Shown in pieces: positions 19,419 to 28,696 of a DNA stretch of 64,000 nucleotides (positions are counted from its first letter, which is position 1; each line of letters starts with the position of its first letter). A program made the translations under genes and the position numbers. The notes under the pieces are model-generated. The model was not told the DNA's origin, searched no databases, and worked only from the letters and a program-made list of their open reading frames with translations. The DNA comes from Corynebacterium epidermidicanis (GTDB lineage: Bacteria > Actinomycetota > Actinomycetes > Mycobacteriales > Mycobacteriaceae), in assembly GCF_001021025.1 (NCBI RefSeq), contig NZ_CP011541.1, forward strand, positions 868,001 to 932,000. The letters run 5' to 3'.

Positions 19419-19882
19419 GACAGTGCCTCCAGGTAGTCGAGCCAGCGGGCTTCGCCTTCGAGTTGGAAAATGTGGCGCTGTCGGAGCAATTCGGCGGCGC
19501 CTTCTGCGGGGGTGCGGTTCAGCTCGCGAAGTTTGGTCATGGTGGCCTCGCGCTGAGCTTTGATGAGGGGTGCTCGGTCTCGGGCGAGGGCCATTTTGAT
19601 CACCAAGTCGTCGCGATCATCCGCCGGCTTTTCGACGGGCCGTTGCCACCATTCGTCAAGTTCGGCGGTGCCGGCATCCGTGATGGTGAAAATATCGGCC
19701 TTGCCTTCTCGCCCGCAGACTTTGATGAGTTGGTCTCGTTCTAGCCGTTTGATCGTTTGATACACCTGACCGATGTTGAGCGGCCACGTGTGGTGAGTGC
19801 GTTCGTGAAAGGTGCTTTGGAGTTGAGCTGAGCCTTGGGGGTGTTCTGCTAGCAGGCTCAGCAGGGCAAATTTGATGGACAT
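19415..19882 (-). CDS. PadR-family transcriptional regulator
   Basis: A 155-residue protein. The N-terminal winged helix is visible in KFALLSLLAEHPQGSAQL…, GQVYQTIKRLERDQLI and a beta-wing ending DIFTITDAGTAEL; a helical C-terminal dimer domain follows (about 85-155). PadR repressors commonly control the ABC exporter beside them, and here the gene leads the operon. Inverted repeats directly upstream (19893-19916) are the likely autoregulatory operator. Confidence 0.9.
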   Translation of the reverse strand: MSIKFALLSLLAEHPQGSAQLQSTFHERTHHTWPLNIGQVYQTIKRLERDQLIKVCGREGKADIFTITDAGTAELDEWWQRPVEKPADDRDDLVIKMALARDRAPLIKAQREATMTKLRELNRTPAEGAAELLRQRHIFQLEGEARWLDYLEALS

Positions 19883-19892
19883 AGCGGATCTC

Positions 19893-19916
19893 CTTACTCG
19901 GTAAGTTACCAGGTAA
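19893..19916 (-). promoter_or_regulatory. Probable PadR operator
   Basis: Two abutting inverted repeats: CTTAC-TCG-GTAAG (19893-19905) and TTACC-A-GGTAA (19906-19916). They share the GGTAAG/CTTACC half-site and lie 11 to 34 bases before the regulator's ATG, overlapping the space where its promoter or ribosome site must be. Confidence 0.65.
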
Positions 19917-19954
19917 GTTTTGGGATGTCAATGGGTGGCTGGGAAGTGGAGGAA

Positions 19955-19985
19955 AGAAAATGCCCCGGAGTGAAATCCGGGGCAT
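19955..19985 (-). terminator. Terminator of the LysI-like permease gene
   Basis: A perfect 10-bp stem (ATGCCCCGGA at 19960-19969 with TCCGGGGCAT at 19976-19985, six-base loop) followed on the minus strand by TTTTC, 17 bases after the stop codon at 20002. Confidence 0.88.
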
Positions 19986-20001
19986 CAGTGTTTTGTCGAG
20001 G

Positions 20002-21483
20002 TCAAGCGAAGCTCAAGGTCCCCGAGGTCAAACCATAGATGGCATAGCAACTGCCTAGGATAACCAACGCCACGACTACCCATTCAAAAGTGTTGAAAAT
20101 GCGATCGCCAGACTTGATGCGAGTCCACACATATGGGATGAGGCCGGGCACCACGAGCAGGCAGCCTAACAGCAGGTAGCGAGGATCGGCGGCGTAGAAC
20201 AGCCATAGTGAGTACACCAAGGCGACGGCGCCGATGAGCAGGTGACGACGGTTATCGGACGCGGATACTACTGGGCCGGAATCGTCGAAACGCGTGCCAG
20301 CGTGCGGGTGTGTCATGCCCCGGCCCCGGGTAGCGAGCAGCACGAGGTAGAGCGCGGAGAATACGTAAGGAAGCATGTACATGATGGTGGCCAGCTGCAC
20401 CATGAAGGAATAGGTGGCCTCGTTCATGAAGAACACCACAACGCAGATTTGGATCACGATCGTCGATACGAGCTGCGCCGCCACTGGGGCACCAGCGCGG
20501 TTGACGCGGCCAAACCGGGCGGGAAGCAGCCCATCAATGCCCATGAGCAAGATCGGCTCAGCGCACAACATTTGCCAAGAAACGTAGGCGCCTAGCACGG
20601 AGAACATCAGACCGAGGGAAACCAGCGCGCCACCCCACGGGCCGACCACGTGCTCTAACACGGCTGCCAGGGAGTTGTCGGAAAGTCCAGCTAGCTCCTC
20701 CTGGGTCATGACGCCGAAAGAGAGCGTGGTGACGGTTACTAGAAGGGCAAGCACGGAGAAGAAGCCGATAACGGTAGCACGACCGACGTCTCGACGGGTC
20801 CGAGATTGCTTGGAGTAAACAGACGCACCCTCGACGCCGATGAAGGTCCACACGGTAAACAGCATGAAAGCTTTGATTTGATCCATGACCGAGCCGGACC
20901 CACCGTTGCGTCCCCAGATATCCAAGGTGAATTTATCCCAGCTAAAGCCAAGGAAGGCCACCAGGATGATGAAGGCCAGGATCGGCAAGATTTTTGCCAC
21001 GGTGGTGACCACGTTCATCAGGGCCGCCTGTTGGATCCCGCGGGTGAGCATGAAGAAAATCACCCAGGTCAGAATCGACACTGCGATGCCGGAGGTCCAG
21101 CGGTTTTCGGTGGAGAAGAATGGGATGTAGTGTCCGAGCGTGGAGAAGAAGAGGGTCGCGTAGCCCACCTGAGCGATGACGGAGCCTAGCCAGTAGCCCC
21201 AAGCGGAGGCGAATCCCACGAAGTCGCCAAGTCCTGCTCGGACGTAGGAATACACGCCGGAATCAAGGTGCGGCTTACGTAGGGCCAAAACTTGGAAGAC
21301 GAAGGCGATGGAGAGCATGCCGATGCCTGCGATAGCCCAGCCAATGAGCATCGCGCCCGGGGCTGCCACTGAAGCTGCATTTTGTGGCAAAGCGAAGATG
21401 CCAGCACCCACCGTCGAGCCGATAATGAGGGAAACTAGTGTCCACAAGCTCACGGTGTTGTTGGTCGATTTTTGTTCAGTCAC
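20002..21483 (-). CDS. lysI: Basic amino acid permease of the APC family, LysI-like
   Basis: A 493-residue protein with about twelve to thirteen membrane spans. The first span carries the APC substrate motif (LIIGSTVGAGIFALPQNAA, about residues 19-37), and SGVYSYVRAGLGDFVGFAS matches the arginine/ornithine-antiporter and lysine-permease branch. The position between an ABC unit and mazG-eno equals that of lysI (lysine uptake) in C. glutamicum. GTG 21483 (VTEQKSTNN) is chosen because the upstream TTG would add a hydrophobic stretch that the family lacks. Substrate by homology and context only. Confidence 0.82.
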   Translation of the reverse strand: MTEQKSTNNTVSLWTLVSLIIGSTVGAGIFALPQNAASVAAPGAMLIGWAIAGIGMLSIAFVFQVLALRKPHLDSGVYSYVRAGLGDFVGFASAWGYWLGSVIAQVGYATLFFSTLGHYIPFFSTENRWTSGIAVSILTWVIFFMLTRGIQQAALMNVVTTVAKILPILAFIILVAFLGFSWDKFTLDIWGRNGGSGSVMDQIKAFMLFTVWTFIGVEGASVYSKQSRTRRDVGRATVIGFFSVLALLVTVTTLSFGVMTQEELAGLSDNSLAAVLEHVVGPWGGALVSLGLMFSVLGAYVSWQMLCAEPILLMGIDGLLPARFGRVNRAGAPVAAQLVSTIVIQICVVVFFMNEATYSFMVQLATIMYMLPYVFSALYLVLLATRGRGMTHPHAGTRFDDSGPVVSASDNRRHLLIGAVALVYSLWLFYAADPRYLLLGCLLVVPGLIPYVWTRIKSGDRIFNTFEWVVVALVILGSCYAIYGLTSGTLSFA

Positions 21484-21649
21484 GACTAATGAGAGTAGGG
21501 CCCAAAGCAATAAAGTCTACAATCGTGGCAGTGTGATTCTCGTGGTGAGGGGCGGTTTTCTGGGGCCTTCAGCCGTGTGGGGGTGATGGTAGGAACGGGG
21601 GCCGAAAACCCTATGTAGCAGCATTAAACAGACTTTAGGAGATCTTAAT

Positions 21650-22096
21650 ATGGATGGTCAAAGCGGTCAGGGTTGCGCAACTCGACCCACCCAACCGGAC
21701 CTTAACTATGTGAATAAAATTATCGACGCGGTGGAAGTAATGTCGCGCGCCCTCGAAATTGGCGAATGGGAACGCTCCATGACCCACCTCAGCCTCTTGC
21801 CATTCCTCGTTGAAGAAGCCGCAGAGTTCGCTGACGCCGTGCGTGCACATCACCAGCACGCCACTGCAGACTCGGAACGCGAGCTCAAAAACGAACTTTC
21901 CGACGTCCTACTCCAAGTCCTTTTTCACGCCGAGCTAGCCCGTCGCCGAGGTGCCTTCGACATTGGTGATGTTGCCCAGGCGTTCGTCGATAAGCTGCAA
22001 GCACGCGCTCCTTATCTTTTTGACGGCACCTCGGAAATCGTCCAAGTGGCTGAGCAAGAGCGACTGTGGCAGCTTGGCAAACAACGTCAACAGTAG
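21650..22096 (+). CDS. mazG: MazG-family nucleoside triphosphate pyrophosphohydrolase
   Basis: A 148-residue single-domain MazG protein. The metal site EExxE…ExxD is seen as LVEEAAEFADAV (about 55-66) and ELKNELSDVLLQ (about 80-91). Such enzymes hydrolyse non-canonical or excess (d)NTPs to monophosphates. GGAGA a few bases before the ATG at 21650 supports this start, though the first 25 residues are not family-like. It is followed after 22 bases by the lytic transglycosylase gene; both lie upstream of eno, as in other corynebacteria. Confidence 0.85.
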   Translation: MDGQSGQGCATRPTQPDLNYVNKIIDAVEVMSRALEIGEWERSMTHLSLLPFLVEEAAEFADAVRAHHQHATADSERELKNELSDVLLQVLFHAELARRRGAFDIGDVAQAFVDKLQARAPYLFDGTSEIVQVAEQERLWQLGKQRQQ

Positions 22097-22118
22097 TGCC
22101 CGGCTAAGATGTTTCGCT

Positions 22119-22907
22119 ATGGGTTCAAAGGCGCGCAAAGCATTCGGCTGTGGCTGTGGCACGATCTTGGCGATCGTCACGGTCATCGCTTGCGTCGGCT
22201 GGACGCTGTCGCTGCTCAATGGCCCCAACCCGATCCGGACGCTGCAGCCGGTCCCGGATAACGTGCCCCCGGCGGGTGGGGTAGAGGTCCCGCTTATCGA
22301 CGTCCAGGCGCCCGGACGCACCTCGGCCAAGCTGAAATTCTGGGCCGAACCACTCTCGGCAGACACGGGAATCTCGATCGCTGCGCTCCAGGCATATGGC
22401 AATGCCGAACTTATCGCAGCGCAATCCTGGCCGAACTGTCACCTGCGGTGGAATACTCTCGCTGGGTTGGGTCAGGTAGAAACTCGGCACGGTACCTACT
22501 CTGGGAAAATCTTTGGTGGCAGCAAGATCGACGCGGACGGGAATGTGGCACCACCCATCATCGGAGTGCCACTCGACGGGTCCCCAGGATTTGCCAAAAT
22601 TGCCGACACTGACGGCGGCGCTCTCGACGGTGACACCGAACATGACCGGGCAGTGGGGCCGATGCAGTTCATTCCAGAATCCTGGAAACGTTACGGTCGC
22701 GATGCCAATGGCGATGGTAAAGCCGATCCACACAACATCGACGACGCAGCCGTTTCCGCGGCTAACCTACTGTGCGATCACGATCGAGACCTCGCGACCC
22801 CGCAAGGGTGGACCGCTGCGGTGAGGTCCTACAACCAATCAGACAAATACTTGCGCGACGTGCGCGACGCTGCCGCTGCCTACGCATTACGGCAACCCGC
22901 CAGCTGA
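22119..22907 (+). CDS. Membrane-anchored lytic transglycosylase
   Basis: A 262-residue protein: a Cys-containing N-terminus, one membrane span (about residues 13-33), a Pro-rich linker and a transglycosylase (SLT-like) domain. The domain shows the catalytic Glu in NTLAGLGQVETRHGTY (about residue 119) and the family block AVGPMQFIPESWKRYG followed by a Ca-loop-like DANGDGKADPHNI. It would cleave peptidoglycan glycan strands at the outer face of the membrane. The last 33 bases, stop codon included, lie within a 43-bp tandem duplication. Confidence 0.85.
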   Translation: MGSKARKAFGCGCGTILAIVTVIACVGWTLSLLNGPNPIRTLQPVPDNVPPAGGVEVPLIDVQAPGRTSAKLKFWAEPLSADTGISIAALQAYGNAELIAAQSWPNCHLRWNTLAGLGQVETRHGTYSGKIFGGSKIDADGNVAPPIIGVPLDGSPGFAKIADTDGGALDGDTEHDRAVGPMQFIPESWKRYGRDANGDGKADPHNIDDAAVSAANLLCDHDRDLATPQGWTAAVRSYNQSDKYLRDVRDAAAAYALRQPAS

Positions 22908-22959
22908 GCCGGGGCCCGCTGCCTACGCATTACGGCAACCCGCCAGCTGAGCCGGGGCC
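22874..22959 (+). repeat. 43-bp perfect tandem duplication over a gene 3' end
   Basis: Two identical 43-bp units (22874-22916 and 22917-22959, each starting CGCTGCCTACGCATTACGG). The first contains the last codons and TGA of the transglycosylase gene, so the second copy is an untranslated echo of its C-terminus. Perfect identity suggests a recent slippage event. Confidence 0.9.
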
Positions 22960-22978
22960 CGCAGCCCACCCCCATTAG

Positions 22979-24382
<1,404 letters not shown>

Positions 24383-24396
24383 AGCACTATAGTTCG

Positions 24397-24413
24397 AAAT
24401 AGCCACCCGTTTT
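24397..24413 (+). terminator. Left half of the eno terminator, split by the IS3 element
   Basis: AAATAGCCACCCG at 24397-24409 is complementary to CGCGGTGGCTATTT at 25856-25869 (one mismatch), and the latter is followed by TGTCTTTT. With the 1.4-kb IS removed the halves would form a normal hairpin with a T loop 14 bases after the eno stop. The element entered the loop. Confidence 0.8.
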
Positions 24414-24447
24414 TGAACTGGCCCCCGAAAGTTGGACTGGTTTAATT

Positions 24448-25347
24448 CTAGGCGGTTTGGGTTTCAAGGGTCTGGTTCCGATAGTGCATCGGGGTCAGGC
24501 CCTTGAGTCGTTGTTGGATGCGTTCGTGGTTGTACCAGTAGATGTAGTCATCGAGTGCGTGGTAGAAGTCATCGAGGCTGGTAAATGTTTCACCGTGGTA
24601 CATCTCTGTCTTGAGGTGCCCGAAGAAGTTTTCCATTACCGCGTTGTCGTAGCAGTTGCCTTTCCTTGACATTGACTGCACACCACCAATGCTGTCGATG
24701 AGGTTGCGCCAGCTGGAATGCTGGTACTGGAATCCTTGATCAGTGTGCACCAGTAAACCTTTTCCTGGTGATTGTTGTGCGATGGCATCACGCAAAGACT
24801 GTGACGTCAATGCGGTATTCGGTGAGGTAGACACGCTATACGACACGATCGAGTGATCGTATAGGTCCATGATCGGCGAAAGATAGACCTTGGTGCCAGC
24901 GACCCGAAACTCCGTGACATCACTTACCCACACCGTATTTGGTGTATCCGGTGTGAAGCATCGATCCAGCACGTTCTTGGCGATGTGGCTGACAGTGCCT
25001 TTGTACGAGTTGTACTTCTTTTTCACCCTGACCTTGGACTTCAGTCCTAACTCGTCCATGAGTTTATAAACTAGCTTGTGGTTAACCGCCCACCCTTGCC
25101 GTTGGAGTTGAGCATGCACCCGCCGGTAACCATAACGACGGTTCATCCGCTGAAAGATGTCACGGATTGCCTGCTTAAGCTGGGCATGCTTATCAGCTGC
25201 AGTGAGGCGTTGTTGGTGATAGTAAAACGTCGACCGGGCAAGACCTGCCGCAGCAAGCAGATCCTCCAGCCGGTGGTCTGACTTGAGGATGACGATAGCC
25301 TCGACCTTTAACCTCGTCGCTGGTTCCTCAAGTCCCGCAATTTTTTT
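24448..25347 (-). CDS. IS3 transposase OrfB, made as OrfAB by -1 frameshift
   Basis: The frame has no stop from the A7 run to 24448 (300 codons) and no convincing start of its own, so it is probably read only after slippage in orfA. It begins KIAGLEEPATRLKVEAIV, then HTH_21-type LEDLLAAAGLARSTFYYHQ, MNRRYGYRRVHAQL, and the rve integrase core: first Asp in TVWVSDVTEFRV, second in LLVHTDQGFQY, Glu in NCYDNAVMENFFGHLKTE, completing the DDE triad with the usual 35-residue spacing. Strand transfer of the IS. Confidence 0.9.
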   Translation of the reverse strand, partial: KKIAGLEEPATRLKVEAIVILKSDHRLEDLLAAAGLARSTFYYHQQRLTAADKHAQLKQAIRDIFQRMNRRYGYRRVHAQLQRQGWAVNHKLVYKLMDELGLKSKVRVKKKYNSYKGTVSHIAKNVLDRCFTPDTPNTVWVSDVTEFRVAGTKVYLSPIMDLYDHSIVSYSVSTSPNTALTSQSLRDAIAQQSPGKGLLVHTDQGFQYQHSSWRNLIDSIGGVQSMSRKGNCYDNAVMENFFGHLKTEMYHGETFTSLDDFYHALDDYIYWYNHERIQQRLKGLTPMHYRNQTLETQTA

Positions 25348-25805
25348 AGGTATGCGTTTTCTGCCCGCAATTTCTCTACCTCGCGGCGCAGCCGATCCTC
25401 CTCGGTCACTGTCTTCGTAGGTGAACTGCCCTTGGGTCGTCCTTTTGGCTTCGGTCGCAACGCCTCATCTCCACCTGCACGCCAGGCACGCACCCAACTC
25501 GAGACAAGCTGGTCGGAGGACAACCCGAACTCGCGGGCAAGATCCATCTTCGACTCACCAGCAATGAAGCGATCGACGACTTCCTTCTTCACCTCGAAGG
25601 AAAACTGCTGCTTGGTTGGTTTTTCCACAAGACACAGCTTGCCATGAAGCTTGAACCGGCGTTCAAGCTTTCGCACCGGATCACGAGCGACACCAAGCCG
25701 GCGTGCCGCTGCTTTATAACCCAAGCCTTGTTCAAACAAGTCAACGAGCTGCTCTCGCTGCAGCTTGCTCAGAGAACTTCGTGCCCTCAAAGAAATACTC
25801 CCCAC
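25308..25805 (-). CDS. IS3 transposase OrfA (DNA-binding)
   Basis: 165 residues. Two helix-turn-helix segments are visible (QREQLVDLFEQGLGYKAAARRLGV and the one near MDLAREFGLSSDQLVSSWV), followed by a C-terminal leucine-zipper-like coiled coil (RLRREVEKLRAENAYLKKLR), the normal plan of IS150-type OrfA proteins. Binds the IS ends and joins OrfB through the frameshift. The slippery AAAAAAA is at 25341-25347, read in frame as CTA AAA AAA TTG, 11 codons before the orfA stop. Confidence 0.9.
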   Translation of the reverse strand: MGSISLRARSSLSKLQREQLVDLFEQGLGYKAAARRLGVARDPVRKLERRFKLHGKLCLVEKPTKQQFSFEVKKEVVDRFIAGESKMDLAREFGLSSDQLVSSWVRAWRAGGDEALRPKPKGRPKGSSPTKTVTEEDRLRREVEKLRAENAYLKKLRDLRNQRRG

Positions 25806-25952
25806 TAGTTAGAAACTGATTTCTCAGTCCAACTAATGGGGAGCAGTTCATTTTTCGCGGTGGCTATTTTGTCTTTTCCAGGTGCGGACACAGTGGCAGC
25901 ACAGACACACCCGCCCGCCCAACACGTAACCAGGCTACCTACGACGACTAGG

Positions 25953-26573
25953 ATGGCAGGGGTGACATTCAAGTTCGCCAACACCCGAGTTCCAGTGGCC
26001 AACCAACGGCAGCGCACCCCACGTCCGGGGCGTGCCGTAGGTCCGACCAAAAAAAACCGGAAAATGCGCTTTGGCGTGCTTGAATTGGGCGTGGCGCTCT
26101 TTGTCATGCTGCTGTTTCTACTGACCATCGCAATCCCGCTGCGCAACTACTTCGAACAGCGCAACGAAATCAAGCGAGTGTCGGCGGCGATCGTCCAGAA
26201 ACAACAGCGTAAAGAAGACCTCCTCGGCGAACTGGAAAAGTACCGTAATGAGGCTTATGTGCAAGAACAAGCCCGCAACCGGCTTGGTGTCATCGCGCCG
26301 GGCGAAGTCGCTTTCCGCGTTCTTGACCCACAAATGCAAAAAGAAGATTCAGTAACCACGCGTGAAGCAGCAAATGGAGAGACGCAACAGCCGTGGTTTG
26401 ATACTTTGTGGGGCGCAATTTCGACTCCGGAACAGGAAGTATTAACGGGAGAAACCCCGGCACCTGCACCCGAAATGCATATGCCGATCAAGCCAACTGC
26501 GCCCGTCGAAAAGCCAGCGGAGCAAGCCCCCGAGGTGCCTGCTAACAATCCGCCAGCAGCTCCCGGCCAGTAG
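25953..26573 (+). CDS. Septum formation initiator family protein (DivIC/FtsB-like)
   Basis: About 206 residues: a basic N-terminus, one membrane span (ELGVALFVMLLFLLTIAIPL, about residues 45-64), an extracytoplasmic coiled coil (EQRNEIKRVSAAIVQKQQRKEDLLGELEKY), the family motif YVQEQARNRLGVIAPGE, and a long Pro/Ala/Glu tail of about 80 residues typical of actinobacteria. Works in the divisome with FtsL/FtsQ. Start unclear: ATG 25953 or GTG 25962, the latter preceded by GCAGG. The IS3 copy now lies between eno and this gene and may alter its promoter. Confidence 0.85.
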   Translation: MAGVTFKFANTRVPVANQRQRTPRPGRAVGPTKKNRKMRFGVLELGVALFVMLLFLLTIAIPLRNYFEQRNEIKRVSAAIVQKQQRKEDLLGELEKYRNEAYVQEQARNRLGVIAPGEVAFRVLDPQMQKEDSVTTREAANGETQQPWFDTLWGAISTPEQEVLTGETPAPAPEMHMPIKPTAPVEKPAEQAPEVPANNPPAAPGQ

Positions 26574-26594
26574 TGGTGTGTAAGAATAGTCTGC

Positions 26595-27173
26595 ATGACT
26601 GTTTCTCAAGCTGATCTTGCCGCGGTAGCGGAGCAACTTGGTCGAGAGCCGCGCGGCGTCGTAGAGATTTCCTACTACGCCCCAGACGGCACCCCTGGAG
26701 TGGTGAAGACCCATCCTCGACTGGATGACGGCACCCCTTTCCCAACCCTGTACTACTTGACAGATCCGCGCCTGACCTCCGAGGCTTCGAGGCTAGAGGT
26801 CGCCCACGTGATGAAGTGGATGCAAGCTCGACTGCAAGATTCGGCCGAGCTCCAGGCGGATTATCAGGCGGCCCACGAGCACTTCCTGGCCGAACGCAAC
26901 AAAATGGAAGATCTGGGAACTGATTTTTCCGGCGGGGGCATGCCTGATCGCGTTAAATGCCTTCACGTTCTGATCGCATACGCCCTGGCAGAGGGGCCAG
27001 AACGGGTCCGCTTTGGCACCGAGGCTGTCGCTTTGGCCGCCGAGCACGCGGGTCTGCGCGGAACCGCGATTCCACAAGATTGGCCGACCTTGGCCGACTT
27101 AGGCATCGACATCAACCAGTTTGACTTCACGCACGCCGAGGTGAAGGGCGAGCCGAAGGGCGAGGTCGACTAG
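26595..27173 (+). CDS. DUF501 domain protein
   Basis: 192 residues, matching the actinobacterial DUF501 family that stands between divIC and ppx in most corynebacteria and mycobacteria. Recognisable blocks are LGREPRGV near residue 15, PFPTLYYLTDPRL (about 48-60) and GGGMPDRVKCLHVLIAYALAEG (about 115-136) with a conserved Cys and His. No function is known. It begins 21 bases after divIC and ends one base before ppx, so all three are probably one transcript. Confidence 0.88.
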   Translation: MTVSQADLAAVAEQLGREPRGVVEISYYAPDGTPGVVKTHPRLDDGTPFPTLYYLTDPRLTSEASRLEVAHVMKWMQARLQDSAELQADYQAAHEHFLAERNKMEDLGTDFSGGGMPDRVKCLHVLIAYALAEGPERVRFGTEAVALAAEHAGLRGTAIPQDWPTLADLGIDINQFDFTHAEVKGEPKGEVD

Positions 27174-27174
27174 C

Positions 27175-28122
27175 ATGGGGCGATTTGCTGCCGTGGACTG
27201 CGGGACGAACTCGATCCGCCTGCTCATCAGTGATAATTCCTCTGGAGAATTCGTGGATGTGGTGCGTGAAATGCGCATCATTCGCCTGGGCGAGGGTGTC
27301 GATGCCACCGGGGAAATCTCGGCCGCTGCGCTCGAGCGGGCCCGTGAGGCGCTGCAAGACTACGTCACCACCATGAAACAACACGGCGTCGAGGCCGTGC
27401 GAATGGTGGCAACGTCAGCGACCCGCGATGCCCGAAACCGGGCAGACTTCATAAGCATGACCGCCCAACTTCTCGGCGAGATCCAGCCAGGAGCACAAGC
27501 GGAGGAGATCACCGGCGAGGAAGAAGCCAAGCTTTCATTCCTCGGCGCAATCGCCGACCTACCAAGCGACCTTTCCCCGGTATGCGTCATTGATTTGGGA
27601 GGTGGCTCGACGGAATTCATCGTTGGGACACGCGCCGGAGAAGTGCTAGCCGCCAAATCGGTGCAGATGGGTTGTGTGCGGCTCACCGAGCGGTTCATGC
27701 AGTCGGACCCGCCCGTAAACGAAGAGATCGCTACCGCCCGCGCTTACGTCGACGACCGACTCGCTGAAGTCGTTGAAAGTGTGCCGCTTGCCGACGCCCA
27801 AGCTTTCGTCGGTGTCGCCGGAACCTTCACTACACTGTCAGCTCTTGCCCAGGGGCTCGAAGAATACGACCCCGCCTACATACACGGCTCTGAGCTGCGT
27901 TTCGACGCCTCCCGGATCCTCACCCAAAGCCTCATCGGCGAAACAGCCGCGCTCCGGGCTGCCCATCCTGTCATCCACCCCGGCCGAGCCGACGTCATCT
28001 CCGGGGGCGCAGTCGTGGTCGAGGAAATCATGTCATTAATTAGTCAAGAGACCGGGCTTTCCCAGATGATCATCTCGGAAAAAGATATCCTTGATGGCAT
28101 CGTAATGGGCTTGGCTAGCTAA
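27175..28122 (+). CDS. ppx: Exopolyphosphatase, Ppx/GppA family
   Basis: 315 residues of the short Ppx/GppA type. Phosphate loops are FAAVDCGTNSIRLLI (residues 4-18) and VIDLGGGSTEFIVG (about 138-151), with catalytic Glu in EEAKLSFLGA (about 119). It removes terminal phosphates from polyphosphate or (p)ppGpp; short actinobacterial forms such as C. glutamicum Ppx2 degrade short polyphosphate. Start ATG 27175 directly follows the DUF501 stop codon (one base gap). Confidence 0.92.
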   Translation: MGRFAAVDCGTNSIRLLISDNSSGEFVDVVREMRIIRLGEGVDATGEISAAALERAREALQDYVTTMKQHGVEAVRMVATSATRDARNRADFISMTAQLLGEIQPGAQAEEITGEEEAKLSFLGAIADLPSDLSPVCVIDLGGGSTEFIVGTRAGEVLAAKSVQMGCVRLTERFMQSDPPVNEEIATARAYVDDRLAEVVESVPLADAQAFVGVAGTFTTLSALAQGLEEYDPAYIHGSELRFDASRILTQSLIGETAALRAAHPVIHPGRADVISGGAVVVEEIMSLISQETGLSQMIISEKDILDGIVMGLAS

Positions 28123-28299
28123 GGATAGCTGCAGGTTTCCACTTTCCCCGGGGTGGTTTTCCCGCCTAAGGGTGGTGTGCACTAAAGTATTTTCCAGGTT
28201 CAGGTACGCCAGCTGCGATTTGCTGTCGACGTGCCGTACGCCGAGGATTGGGCAGGTAACTGCCCTCAGCGCGCTGGCAGGTGACTGCCGGTTGCACAA

Positions 28300-28373
28300 G
28301 CCCCTATAGCCCAATTGGCAGAGGCAGTGGACTTAAAATCCATTCAGTGTCGGTTCGAGTCCGACTGGGGGCA
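28300..28373 (+). tRNA. tRNA-Leu (anticodon TAA), class I-sized
   Basis: Acceptor GCCCCTA pairs with TGGGGGC, anticodon arm GTGGA-CTTAAAA-TCCAT gives TAA for the UUA codon, and T arm GTCGG-TTCGAGT-CCGAC is perfect; discriminator A, no encoded CCA. The whole molecule is 74 bases with a variable loop of only five bases, unlike the long-armed Leu tRNAs of most bacteria. UUA is rare in this genome's genes. Confidence 0.9.
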
Positions 28374-28437
28374 CAACTAAAAAGCCAGGTCAGAATGTGT
28401 TTCTGGCTTGGTTTTGTCGTTCGCGACGGAGTTTTGG

Positions 28438-28696
28438 GGTTAAGTAAGAAAAGTGTGTCCAGTTGACTTCTCGCCGGCCGTGCGGACTTGCTGCACAAGT
28501 GCTATGTCGTCACTTCGGCGTAGTCCGACTACGTAGAGGACCGTTTTTGTGGGTGAATAGAGTGCCACGGCGTAGTCCGACGACTCCGAAGGGACGACAT
28601 AGAACGGTCTACAGCTCCCAGATAACAAAAATGCTGATTCTAGGCCTACTACATTGCGGAATTCGCGAATCAGAGCAACACTCTTTTATTTAACCC
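28438..28696 (-). repeat. Dispersed palindromic element, copy C
   Basis: Inverted relative to copies A, B and E (compare the complement). Left end GGGTTAAGTAAGAAAAGTG, right end …TTATTTAACCC. The arms contain GTAGTCCGACTAC (perfect) and the diverged CGTAGTCCGACGACT, flanked by TATGTCGTC… and …GACGACATA. Flanks GAGTTTT and GGGTCTT agree at five of seven positions, perhaps a decayed target duplication. It lies between tRNA-Leu and the BI-1 gene. Confidence 0.8.

Larger units (their letters stand above)
24414..25850 (-). mobile_element. IS3-family insertion sequence (IS150-like group), apparently intact
   Basis: 1437 bp bounded by imperfect inverted repeats of about 26 bases (left TGAACTGGCCCCCG…AGTTGGACTG, right complement TGAACTGCTCCCC…AGTTGGACTG). 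It is flanked by T runs (24410-24413 and 25851-25855), compatible with the 3-4 bp target duplication of this family. It carries orfA and a -1-frame orfB with no internal stop and an A7 slippery run, so it may be able to move. It lies between eno and divIC. Confidence 0.92.
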
